DNA of 64,000 nt, taken from contig NC_134084.1 of NCBI RefSeq assembly GCF_000715075.1, positions 104,450,411-104,514,410 on the forward strand, in the 5' to 3' direction. A model generated the notes under the pieces. That model did not search any database and was not told the origin of the DNA. It saw only the letters and a program-made list of their open reading frames with translations. The DNA is from Nicotiana tabacum (lineage: Eukaryota > Streptophyta > Magnoliopsida > Solanales > Solanaceae). Positions within the stretch are counted from its first letter, which is position 1; each line of letters opens with the position of its first letter. Positions 35,095 through 46,347 of this stretch are shown here, one piece after another. A program made the translations under genes and the position numbers.

Positions 35095-37592
35095 TGTCAG
35101 TACCCAAATCAGAGATCCACAACGGGCACCTGGTGCCTACTGAACCGAGCGCACGTACCCCTGTTTTTCTATAGGACTCGTCACGACCATGATAGGCCAC
35201 AGTTATATATATAATTAGTAATATTAGAACTTAACTCACATATCTAATTCAGAAAGGTTTATATATATACATAGGGGCCGACAAGGCTGTTGACATGTCG
35301 TACCTAAAGCTATACATAGGACACTGTCTGCAAAACCTCTAAGAAAGCATGATCATAATATATAAGTCGGGACAGGGTCCCCGACATCTTCATAAAACAA
35401 AGTAACATATATAGAATGTGACTCGGCAATACTCCAGGAAGATGTGGAGCTCACCAACCAAGAGTTGATATCTGGAGGCAGCCTACAGTTGATGGTCCTC
35501 ACCTCGCCTATCCACACCTGTGTGGCATGAAACACAGTGCCCCAAGAAAAGGGACGTCAGTACAAAGAATGTACCGAGTATGTAAGGCAGAAATGAAACG
35601 TAATAATAATGAAATACTATCTCGGAGAGAGATACGAGTCAACTTACAGTTTCTGACCTGCCGCTGAGGGTCGTAACATGTAGAATAAAACTCATTCGTA
35701 CATATAAATTAAACTACGATATAGTAGTTCTGATTACACCATTCTCATGGCGTTAACTGTCCAACTGATTAGTGGTAACTGCCCGATCGGCCATAGCACA
35801 GTGGTAAATACATGATTGCCCGACCGACCGTAGCTCGGTGGTAAATGCATGACTTCCCGACTGGCCATAGCTCGGTGGTAAATATGTAAATGCCCAACCA
35901 GCCATAGCTCGGTGGTAAATACATGACTGCCCGACCGGTAGTAAATAATGATACATAACTGCCCAACCGATGGTAACTGCCCGACCGGCCGTAGCACGGT
36001 GGTAAATTCATATCTGCCAACCCCTAATAGAGACCAATTCATGCCAAAGCTCCCTTTTTTTTCTACCAGAAGGATAGTAGTCATCCAAAGATTAACTCCT
36101 TCAACAAAATAGTAGCCGCGTAGACCCATCAATTTATTATCGTTACATATCCATATTTTCTTGTGTTACTGGAAACATGATTTGAACCAGAGTTACATTT
36201 ACTTACTTTTGCCAACAATCTCGCTGGCTCTAAAAGCTCCAGTCATAAAAAGTAAAATACAAGGATAGATAGCAAGCTTTTATCTTTGGCAGCATTCTTT
36301 GGCAGGAACATTACATCTACATGTAGATAGTTGTTATCTTTTAATCTCTCCTAATAAAGTAATGCCACTCGTACTTGCAATGCAATACTTATTCAGCTAT
36401 TGAAGTATAATTCAGTCTCTAAACGTTGGCTGAGTAGACTATCCGCTCACAAGAACTAAGAAGAGATTCACGTAAATAATGGAACTGAATAACGTAGATA
36501 TTCTTAACTACTAAGAATAGAACCATTTATGGATTATCATTACGTTTACGTATCGTTACTTGGATCATGCCAAAAGAAAGAAGAACTAGCCTTAACATAC
36601 CTGAGTTGATTCTCTTAGAAAGATTGCACCGTGTTAAGCATTGAGCAACTAACTATCCTTGGTACAGTGGCAAAGGAACGAAATTTACTCTTCACGGGCA
36701 GTTGAGTAACATTATTGGTTACACAAAGTTGGAGGACTCATAGATGAGTTTATAATTGAATAAGAGCATGCTGCTATCTTTTAAGTTGGATTGGAAAGTA
36801 TAGCAATGCAAGAAAAGAAGGTGAAGATTCAATAACTCCCTTCAAAGTATGCTTGTTTTTGAAATTATTACGTAAAGAACAAAGACAAAAAGCTTAAAAG
36901 CTTGAAAACGACACTTGATATGGTCTAATATCACTTTCAAGTATTTGGATAAGTCTTAGTGTAAATTTTGGTTTAATTCTTATTAATGATTCTCTGCCTA
37001 CCTAACATGCACTTCCCGTTTTCATTTTAGAATTGCAGGAAGTTTATTTCTTTGTCAAATTGAGTTGGAACCACTTTGATGACTAATGTCTCATAATCTA
37101 CTAACGCTTTGCTACCTTTCAAGAATTATATAAGAGTTACAATGTTATATAAATGGGCTGCCACATTTTTTGTTCAAACTTTATCCAAAATCACAATTTA
37201 TTTAACCACTAATCTTACGATTAAGTTGATAATCTCCCACTATCCAATAATTAATCAATTATCCATATAATTAAGGATTATCTCAAATTACTTGAAATTC
37301 TACTTATTTTTAATATACTTTATACAGCATACTACCATGGTCATATAGTACATTGCATGGTACCAGTTCATAATTATCGGGTATTATTGCTTGACCCATA
37401 TTTTATCTCAAATTGGCCACTTTCAACGAAACTCGTTTTCTTTAATTCGTGTACCCTTTATCCTTCCTGACACTTATTTATCGCTTGTTATAAATAGCGT
37501 AAATACGTTAACCTCAATATAATCTCACCCCCGAGTCTACGTCAATTAACTGAAGACGAAACTTTTATCGTACGAAAATGCGAGATGTAACA
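35095..37592 (-). repeat. 3' LTR of element F (2,498 bp)
   Basis: On the plus strand it runs from TGTCAGTACCC to GAGATGTAACA. It carries the GCCCGACCGGCC...GCTCGGTGGTAAA tandem array at about 35770-36010. Frames across this array give repetitive peptides with no protein support. It aligns with 39556-42036. Confidence 0.92.
35770..36010 (-). repeat. ~45-50-bp tandem array in LTR of F
   Basis: Five to six units share TGCCCGACCGGCC(G/A)TAGC(T/A)C(G/A)GTGGTAAAT, with partial units that lack the centre. The other LTR has a reduced, more diverged version at about 40215-40450. In element orientation the array begins about 1,580 bp into the LTR. Confidence 0.82.
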
Positions 37593-37974
37593 TCCTTCCC
37601 CCCTTAAAAACATTCGTCCTCGAATTTTTATGCTTGCAAGATGTACATACATATCCATCTATTATAAATGTATATATATATATTCTTCCCGGGCTAAACT
37701 CCAATGAAACAAATATCAGGTTCTCACGGGGTCAGGATGTCGTCCCTCTCTAAATCTACTTCCTAATCTTTTCATCACCTATGATTCTGTTAATCTATCT
37801 TCTAGGCGCTGACACCTATTAGTTGTAATCTTAATAATCGGGTTCATGCTTTGCTTTCATGCTAGCCTTGGTTTCCCTTAACTCTTCAGACGTAATGCCA
37901 ACTTACTCTTACATTAATCATAATAACTGGACAATTTGTGTTAATAAGATCAAACATTACCAATAATCACAATA
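37593..37974 (-). other. Pre-LTR motif, polypurine tract and 3' untranslated region of F
   Basis: On the reverse strand ATTCGAGGACGAAT (plus 37612-37625) lies 19 nt before the 3' LTR, with a purine tract (AAGGGGGGAAGGA-like, plus 37593-37605) between them. The rest, to about 37974, is AT-rich and non-coding. It is where the coding region breaks off after the protease start. Confidence 0.7.
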
Positions 37975-39341
37975 CCTGACACATCATCTGGTGTAGCCTC
38001 TGGATCCTGACGACCTGCCAAAGCATATATGCGGTTCTGACTACTGCCGGAGCTAGATGCTCTACCCCTGCCTCTACCTCTACCAGCTGATGCCTGAGGG
38101 CCTCACTCGTGAGGGCGTACAGAAGAGGAGGAGACTGTTATAGATCTGGTGGGCTGAACCATCCCGCTTCTGCCATTTATAGGACAATCCCTCATATAAT
38201 AACTAGCATCTCCGTAGGTATAGCATACATTAGACCCCTGACGACATTGTCCGGAATGAGCTCTACCGCATTGACTGCACCGCGGAGGGGGCACCCTCAT
38301 TTGCGCTAAATCCCTACTATTATGAAAACCCAAAATTCTCGAGCCCTGACCTAACTCAGAATAAACAGATCCCTCATAATATTGCTTCTGCAACTATCAG
38401 ACACTTTCAACAGGGTATGGTGACATAGGATCGCCCGAAAAATCCTCATATCGCCTAACAGGCCTAGCCTTCTTACGCTGACCCCTATCATGATTCTTGT
38501 ATTACTGTCGTTTCCGATCCTCTAAATTCTGAGCATAAGCCTGGATGCGGGAAATATCCATACCATCAAGTAGAGCGACCGTGAAGTATTCATTAATTAG
38601 GTGCGGCCCAAGTCCTACCACAAACCGATGCACTCGGTCACTCATTTTAGCCACAATCGAGGGGGCGTACCTCGCCAAGAAATCAAACTGGAGGCTATAC
38701 TCCCGCACATTCATATTGCCTTGTTTAAGAGCCAAGAACCTGTCTACCCTGGCTTGACGAATTTCTACCGGCAAGTAATGATGCAAGAAAGCGCCTGAGA
38801 ACTCTTCCCATACCGCTGGAGATGCATTTGTCCCTCTAGACGATTCCCAAGTTTCATACCACTGGACTGCAATATCCCGCAATCGGTATGAGGCCAGCTC
38901 TACTGACTCAGTGTCTGATGCATGCATTACCTCAAAGTCCTCTGCATCCTATCAATAAAGTTTTTGCGGGTCCTCATCCTTGTTGGATCAGGTAAACACT
39001 GAAGGGTTCAGGTTGATGAAGTCTCGAACTCTCGCGCTAATATCCCTATTAACGTGACCAACACTTGTACCAACTTGGCATTGAGCCTAAGCAGCTACCA
39101 ATCTTGTCAACAACTGTACTGCACTCCGCATATCCATATCCTCATCCTGAACAATAGGTGGAGGTGTTGGGTTCCTCCTCATCTCCTCGGGTACTGACAA
39201 AATCGAAGAACTATGCAAGGGTGTCGTATTTCCCCTCGGGTTCTCACTCTGGCCCTCGCAATACATTGGTACTCTACTCATGCCCTCATCTGCCACTACT
39301 TTACCTTTCTGACTTGCCATAGTGTTCCTGGTCATAGGCAT
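37975..39341 (-). pseudogene. Gag remnant of element F
   Basis: The likely start is the Met at 39339-39341 (MPMTRNTMASQKG). The gag core at 38927-38502 reads [38 protein letters not shown] and YSLQFDFLARYAPSIVAKM. It is closely similar to the same region of element E. A cysteine motif CSQCGRAHSGQC and a second finger, CYTYGDASYYMRDC, follow near 38225-38290. In the second finger both the second Cys and the His are replaced by Tyr, so it is broken. The frame then runs into AGRQDPEATPDDVSG, the segment before the protease in E, and similarity stops there. Frameshifts lie near 38495, 38940 and 39090. Confidence 0.85.
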
Positions 39342-39540
39342 CGCTGCATATATAAAACAAGTCAAAGGTCAAGGACTTTATTCCCTATGACTCTGCTCTA
39401 TTGAACGATCTAATATCAAGAAGAAAGGGTAACCAGTCCCTAAATGCCCTGTAGTTCCTTGCTTATACAACGTGGTGCACAACACATTTATAAACAAGAC
39501 TCTACTAGACACGACTTGCAGACAACCCTAGGACAGAACT

Positions 39541-39552
39541 GCTCTGATACCA
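39541..39552 (-). promoter_or_regulatory. Primer-binding site of element F
   Basis: On the reverse strand TGGTATCAGAGC follows the 5' LTR after a 3-nt spacer. It is identical to the site in element E, so the initiator-Met tRNA is again the expected primer. Confidence 0.88.
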
Positions 39553-39555
39553 CTT

Positions 39556-42036
39556 TATTAGGACCAAATCAGAGGTCCACGACGGGCACCCGGTGCCCAC
39601 TCAACCGAATGCCACGTACCCCTTTTTTTCTGTAGGACTCATCACGACCATGATAGGCCACAATTATATATATAATTAGTAATATTAGAACTTAACTCAC
39701 ATATTTAATTTAGAAAGGTTTATATAGATACATAGGGGCCGACAAGGCTGTTGACATGTCGTACCTAAATCTATACACAGGACACTGTCTGCAAAACCTC
39801 TAAGAAAACATGATCCTAATATATCAGTTGGGACAGGGTCCCCGACATCTTCATAAAACAAAGTAACATATATAGAACGTGACTCGGCAATACTCTAGGA
39901 AGATGTGGAGCTACCAACCAAGAGTTGATATCTGGAGGCAGCCTACAGAGGATGGTCCTCACCTCGCCTATCTACACCTGCGTGGCATGAAACACAGCAC
40001 CCCAAGAAAAGGGACGTCAGTACGAAGAATGTACCGAGTATGTAAGGCAGAAATGAAACGTAATAATAATGAGATACTATCTCGGAGAGAGATAAGAGTC
40101 AACTTATAACTTTTGACCTGCCGCTGAGGGCCGTAACATGTAGAATATAACCCATTCGTATATATAAATTAAACTATGATATAGTAGTTCTGATTACACC
40201 ATTCTTGTGGCGTTAACTGCCCAACTGATCAGTGGTAACTGCCCGACCGGCCGTAACACAGTGGTAAATACATGACTGCCCGATCGGCCATATCGTATGA
40301 TGCATGACTGCCCAACCGATCAGTGATAACTGTCCGACCGGCCGTAGCTTGCTGGTAATGCATAACTGCCCAACCGGTGGTAAATAATGATACATAATTG
40401 CCTAACCGGTGGTAACTGTCCGACCGACCATAGCACAGTGGTAAATGCATATCTGCCAACCCCTAATAGAGAACAATTCATGCCAAAGCTCCCTTTTTTT
40501 TCTACCAGAAGGATAGTAGTCATCCAAAGATCAACTCCTTCAATAAAACAATAGCTGCGTAGACCCATCAATTTATTAACGTTACATATCCATATTTTCT
40601 TGTGTTACTGGAAACATGACTTAGAACTAGAGTTACTTTTACTTACTTTTGCCAACAATCTCGCTGGCTCTAAAAGCTTCAGTCATAAAAAGTAAAATAC
40701 AAGGTTAGATAACAAGCTTTTATCTTTGGCAGCATTCTTTGGCTGGAACATTACATCTACATGTAGATAGTTGTTATCTTTTAATCTCTCCTAATAAAGT
40801 AATGACACCCGTACTTGCAATGCAATACTTATTCAGCTATTGAAGTATAATTCAGTCTCAAAACGTTGGCTGAGTAGACTATCCGCTCACAAGAACTAAG
40901 AAGAGATTCACGTAAATAATGTAATTGAATAACGTAGATATCCTTAACTGCTAAGAATAGAACTATTTATGGATTATCATTGCGTTTACGTATCGTTACT
41001 TACATCATGCCAAAAGAAAGAAGAACTAGCCTTAACATACCTGAGTTGATTCTCTTAAAAAGATTGCACCGTGTTAAGCATCGAGCAACCAACTATCCTT
41101 GGTACACTGACAGAGGAACGAAATTTACTCTTCACGGGCAGTTGAGTAACATTATTGGTTACCCAAAGTTGGAGGACTCATAGATGAGTTTATTATAATT
41201 GAATAATAGCACACTACTATCTTTTAAGTTGGATTGAAAAGTACAGCAATGCAAGAAAAGAAGTTGAAGATTCAACAACTCCCTTAAAAGTATGCTTGTT
41301 TTTGAAATTATTAATTATTAAGTAAAAAATAAAGACAAGAAGCTTAAAAGCTTGAAAATGACGCTTGATATGGTCTAATATCACTTTCAAGTATTTGGAT
41401 AAGTTTTAGTGTAAATTTTGGTTTAATTCTTATTAAAGATTCCCTGCCTACCTAACATGCACTTCCCGTTTTCATTTTAGGATTGCAGGAAGTTTATTTC
41501 TTTGTCAAATTGAGTTGGTCCACTTTGATGACTAATGTCTCATAATCTACTAACGCTTTGTTACCTTTCAAGAATTATATAAGAGTTACAATATTATATA
41601 AATGGGCTGCCATGTTTTTTGTTCAAACTTTATCCAAAATCACAATTTATTTAACCACTAATCTTATGATTAAGTTGATAATCTCCCACTATCCAATAAT
41701 TAATCAATTATCCACATAATTAAGGATTATCTCAAATTACTTAAAATTCTACTTATTTTTAATATATACATCATACTACCATGGTCATATAGTACATTGC
41801 ATGGTACTAGTTCATAATTATCGGGTATTATTGCTCGACCCGTATTTTATCTCAAATTGGCCACTTTCAATGAAACTCATTTTCTTTAATTTGTGTACCA
41901 TTTATCTTTCCTGACACTTATTTATCGCTTGTTATAAATAGCGTAAATACGTTAACCTCAATATTATCTCACCTCCAAGTCTACGTCAATTAACTGAAGA
42001 CAAAACTTTTAACGTACGAAAAAGCGAGATGTAACA
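39556..42036 (-). repeat. 5' LTR of element F (2,481 bp)
   Basis: It aligns with 35095-37592. The terminal bases next to the primer site read TATTAG on the plus strand where the other LTR has TGTCAG, so the canonical CA end has decayed by transitions. It is followed by the TACGA duplication at 42037-42041. Confidence 0.9.
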
Positions 42037-42041
42037 TACGA

Positions 42042-44342
42042 CCTGCGGGGATGGTTGGTTCGGGATTTGGAAGAGATTGGGTTGAAATAGGCACACTTGA
42101 TTCCCTAAGATTTTCTTAAAAGGCTAAGTTTGACTTTGGTCAACATTTTTAGTAAACGGACCCGGACTTGTATTTTGATTGTCCCGGAAGGTCCGTAGAA
42201 AAATATGGGACCTGCCCGGAATCAAATTCCGAGGTTCCTAGCCCGAGTAATGAATTTTTGTTAAAAATTATTAAACTGAAATTCTAAGGATTTAATGAAA
42301 TTGATTAATGCTTGATCATGTTGGTATCGGGCTCGTATGTTGGTTCCGGAGCCCGGTACAGGTCCAATATAACATTTAAGACTTACACGTCAAATTTAGT
42401 GTCAATCCGAGTAGAATAAGTACATTTCGGTGCGTTAGAAGTAAATTGAAGAACTTGAAGTTCATAAGTTTGATTCAATTGGTTTTAGGGAGTGATTCAT
42501 AGATTTGGCGTTGTTTCGGGCGTTCCAAGGGTTTGAACGAGTCCATTTTATGATTTTAAACTTGTCGGTATGTTCAGGCGGGGCCCGGGGGCCCCGAGCA
42601 TCAATGGGACGAGGCTCGAGTGAAGTTGAAAAAATTGGCAAGGAGCTGAAGCTCCAGCTATCTGTCATAACTGCACCTACGGTTGGTCAGCCGCAGGTAC
42701 GGTCGACTCATCGCAGAAGCGGCCAAGGGGAGGAGCCCAAGAACCGCAGATGCGGCTCCTTCTCTGCAGAAGCGTCTACGTAGGAGCGGCTCCAAGACCG
42801 CAGAAGCGGCCCCAGCCTGCCTGAACCAATTCCACAGATGCGGGGCCCCTCTCGCAGAAGCAAGACCGCAGATGCAGTCCCCTAACCGCAGGTGTGGAAA
42901 TCGCTGAAGGCAGTGCCTTCATTTAATACGGGAAAGTGTCATTTTTGACACATTTCCACCTTTGTTTGGGCGATTTGGGAGCTTTCTAAGAGAGAGATTC
43001 CACCGAGCATCTTGAGGTAGTTCATCCTACTTATTTCTAGTTTAATACTTGAACCTTGGGTAGATTAACACACAAAAATTAAGGAAAAATCATGGGATTA
43101 GAGCAAAACCTAGGGCTTTGATAAAATTTAGATTTAACCACGAAATTGTTATGGAATGAAGTAGAAATCATATATTATTGATCCTTAGGTTATAAAGAAT
43201 AACCTTTTTCGAAAAATTTCGGAATCCGGGCGCGTGGGCTCGGGGTCGGATTTTAGGAAACTTGTGTTTTGGGAAATTACTGTAATGGTTAGAATGCGAT
43301 CTTGTGAGCTTGTATTAACTAGTTCCTACCTCGTTGAATTAGTTTTGGATCGTTCGGCTCCAAATTGAGGGTTTGAGCACGTTCTTGGTATTGGAAGTAC
43401 GCTTTGGAGCGAGGTAAGTCTCCTTTCTAACATATGTGGACGTATGCATTTGCTTGAACATTTGTATGAATTATTTGAATATAAATGCGCCTTTATGCAC
43501 CTTCTTGATGATAATCGATATTTGTTGATCGAGCCGATTGCCTCGGTAGAAATAGATGCATCAATGGTTCGCGCCATTCGACCCTCTAGCAGTGCATAGT
43601 TTTTATTCTGTTGAACCGGGCCATACGACCTCGGCATAATGTGCGCATGATATCTATGTGAAATCTTATTCATGACTTACTTTGTTAGATGCTCTGAAAT
43701 GTAAATGGCTAGCTGTGATATTATCTAGGACATGACCTATCACTTCTTGCTATAAATTGTTATTTATTTGTGACATCCATGCTTAGCATAACACTTTCTT
43801 ATATTATTTGACCCTAGTAAGTATCAAGTCGACCTCTCGTCTCTACTTCTTCGAGATTAGACGGGATACTTACTGGGTACATATTGTTTATGTACTCATA
43901 CTATGCTTCTGTACTTAATTGTGCAGGATCTGAGGCAGGTACATTTGGCTACCAGTCTGGTGCGCATTCTTGATCATAGTCCTAGATTCCACGATGAGCT
44001 GCTCCCTTCCTATGCCGTTCAGCAACATGATGGAGTCTCTCTTTGCTTCTGGCTGTCTATTCTATTTCAGACAGTAGGATAGATTTATTCTTTTGTATAT
44101 TCTACTAGATGCCCATATACTTGTGACACCAGGTCTTGGCACACACATTGGTAGACTATTCTTTTGGGGTTGTATAATTATTTTTGTACGTTACTAATTA
44201 TCACTTGTTTTAAATTCAAATTCAGAAATTGCTGCAACTGTTTTAGTAAAGTAAACCTAGAACTTATTACTATTTCCGCGTTGGCTTGCCTCACAATGGT
44301 GTTGGGCGCCATCACGACCTATAATGAAATTGGGTCGTGACA
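42042..44342 (+). repeat. 3' LTR of element D, second part
   Basis: It resumes at CCTGCGGGGATGGTTGG and ends GGGTCGTGACA. Relative to the 5' LTR it lacks 218 bp at 43431/43432, where CTAAC joins ATATGTGGACG. It contains the GCAGGTGCGG-type array at 42660-42905. A 92-residue Arg/Gly/Ser-rich open frame across that array is not a gene. Confidence 0.9.
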
Positions 44343-44347
44343 GAATC

Positions 44348-44472
44348 ACTCTTACAAGACATAAAACACACAATTAGTGCAAAACACTAGCAATTAAAGC
44401 TCAAACTCAATTGAAGTGCAATGAATTGGAATATAATAATCGACTAAAATACGCAATTATTGCTTATCATCA
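44348..44472. mobile_element. Solo LTR, right part
   Basis: This is the continuation of the unit starting at 15454. It ends GCTTATCATCA, followed by the duplication GTGTC at 44473-44477. Confidence 0.7.
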
Positions 44473-44477
44473 GTGTC

Positions 44478-45266
44478 CCAAAGTTATACTATTAAATTGT
44501 AAATTTGATTAAAGCATATACAATATTTTTTTTAAAAAAAAAAAAAGGTAAAAGATTACCTAACTTGTAATAGTCGAGTAATCAGTTTTTATTGAGCTTT
44601 TTTGTAGAGTTAATCAGGTGGCAAACATCTTCTTATACGAAATCAGTTTGTGTTTGGTTATTCTTCACAAGGATATAAATACGTGCACGAGAAAAAGTTT
44701 TAATAGTTGTAGGTTCTCTTTCTTTAACAATATGAAATATTACCTGCGGATAATTAACTACACCATAGTATAGTAGAACCATAATATTAGGCAGTCCTAA
44801 GTACTATAATTCTATCTGGTATGAAATAACTTTTTCAAAAAATAATTTAAAATTTAACTGTGTTATGACTTAAAGGGACCGACTGTGATGTAAAGAAATT
44901 ACATTTTGATCTGGAAATATAATGGTCCAATTTTCGTGAAGAAATTTCATTTTGATCTGAAAATATAATTGGTCCAATTTTAAAGAATGACAGGTGTTTT
45001 TAAAATCTGCATTAGTCGGAAAGACACGTCCTTTCTTTGATTTTTAGCTAGGTTTTTATTAGTAATTATTAAGTCCTACTTATATGCAGTTTTTAAATTT
45101 TCATCACATATCACAATTTTTAATTATCATAATTTTAGTTAGTTTCAAAGTCATAATTGTAGGAAGAGCTCCTTAATATTATGATTCTATCCAATATATC
45201 AAATAATAACTATGAGGAAATAATTTGAAGTAGAACAGAATTATGAAATTTCAAACCGTTTGGAGC
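44478..45266. other. AT-rich intergenic DNA with a short direct repeat
   Basis: No gene was found. A run of T then A lies near 44520-44546. A direct repeat of about 42 bp occurs at 44894-44934 and 44940-44981, sharing CATTTTGATCTG and AAATATAAT followed by TGGTCCAATTTT. Confidence 0.6.
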
Positions 45267-45949
45267 TTACAGTTTGTTTGGATGGTTGTTCCCCGTTGTA
45301 TCGTATTGTATTGTTATTCAAAAAATATTTGTTTTGATTGTTTCATTAAAATTAGTTGTATTGTATTGTTAAACCTATTGTTCAGGAACAATGAAAAGTC
45401 TCCTTTTTTTGAAATAACCGATTTGGTGTGGTGGGATTGTTTCCTATTTTTCTTTGAGAAATTTTTATAAAGCACTATCTTTTAGTAGTAATTAGCCATC
45501 TATAGATACTATTTGCTACATTACGGATTATAAATATCTTTTCTGTGGTTATACGATGTATTTGATGTATTTAAGCTATTGTATTCATGAATACAGTAGC
45601 AAAAATAAGCGTGAATCAGAGAAGCCCAGCGAATCAGTTGTTGTATTCGAATGTATTCGACTGTATTCATGGCGTGAAACATGGGATTACAGCTGGACAG
45701 ATTACTGTATTTGACTGTATTCATGGCGTGAAAAAGGGGATTACACTGTTTTTAAACGGAAAGTGTATCAATTAACATAATAGACTTCTAATATAACTCG
45801 ACAAACTCAATTATATAATTTGTATTTCCGGTTATAAAAAAGATTCTCAACTAAAAAAAATCCCTACAACATAGCAATCTTCAGAGAAATTATATAATAC
45901 ATCTAAATACATAAATTATATTAATTAAAAAATATATGAATACATAGAA

Positions 45950-46110
45950 TACAGCGGGATACATTGAAATACATTGAAAAAAAAAGACAGTGAAGACAAT
46001 GAAATACACGGAATACAACGAGATACATTGAATTACAATGAAAAAAAAAGATAATGAATACAATGAAATACATAAAAATACAGCGTGATACGTTGAAAAT
46101 ACATTGAAAT
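45950..46110. repeat. ~62-bp tandem repeat of ATACAxxG(A/G)GATACATTGAA type
   Basis: Two and a half units of about 62-64 bp share GAATACA(G/A)CG(G/A)GATACATTGAA, then an A-run and GA(A/T)ACAATGAAATACA. The array lies inside the TIR element. Confidence 0.7.
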
Positions 46111-46209
46111 ATATTAACAGAAAATCAAGTTGCTCAGTCCCAAACTCCGTCGTTTTTGCTCAAGAACAAACCCTAATTTTCGCCTTGTAGCCAAGTAGTC
46201 CTTCCATCT

Positions 46210-46347
46210 TCAAAGATCTTGCACACTCAAACCTGGAGGAAGTGACTACTTCAACTTGTCGGCCTTCTCAAAGTCGGACACACAGAATATGTAGAGGTAC
46301 TTGGAGCAGCGAACCTTGAATTTGACCATATCCTTATTCTTCTTGAT
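46210..46347 (-). pseudogene. RPL38: Captured fragment of ribosomal protein L38 gene (C-terminal two thirds)
   Basis: The reverse strand encodes 45 codons that read as the C-terminal part of eukaryotic large-subunit ribosomal protein L38, including [19 protein letters not shown] and SLPPGLSVQDL, followed by the natural stop at 46210-46212. One codon in the middle (plus 46243-46245) is now TAG, where the family normally has glutamine. The N-terminal third is absent: similarity stops directly after CCCTAG, which looks like an intron acceptor. This suggests capture of genomic DNA rather than a processed cDNA. The fragment lies wholly inside the TIR element at 45270-47421. It cannot make a working ribosomal protein but could be transcribed from either strand. 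Confidence 0.85.

Larger units (their letters stand above)
35095..42036 (-). mobile_element. Gag-only LTR retrotransposon F (TR-GAG-like), nested in the LTR of D
   Basis: This is a 6,942-bp reverse-strand element with two LTRs of about 2.49 kb and TACGA duplications at 35090-35094 and 42037-42041. Its interior is only about 1.95 kb and holds a primer site, a broken gag and a purine tract. Protease (beyond its first residues), RT, RNase H and integrase are absent. Its LTR is related to that of element A, whose pol remnant shows what the autonomous relative probably encoded. Confidence 0.93.
16815..44342 (+). mobile_element. Tekay-type Ty3/gypsy element D, split by two nested insertions
   Basis: Removing element E (19052-29722) and element F (35095-42036), each with one duplication copy, leaves about 9.9 kb. 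In order it has: a 5' LTR (16815-19051 plus 29728-30116), a primer site at 30120-30131, a gag-pol remnant (30309-35014), a pre-LTR motif, and a 3' LTR (35010-35094 plus 42042-44342). Flanking duplications are GAATC. Coding regions are full of stops and internal deletions, so D is old compared with the elements inside it. The invaders lie in opposite LTRs and are both on the reverse strand. Confidence 0.92.

Noticed and set aside
35734..36132. 132-residue reverse-strand frame with YLPPSYG-like repeats (also near 40213-40571)
   Set aside because: It is the tandem array of F's LTR read as protein. The two LTR copies give different frames and no known domain.
42505..42907. Arg/Gly/Ser-rich open frames of 74-92 residues
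   Set aside because: They lie across the GCAGGTGCGG word array of D's 3' LTR. The 5' LTR copy is not equivalently open, and the peptides only reflect the repeats.
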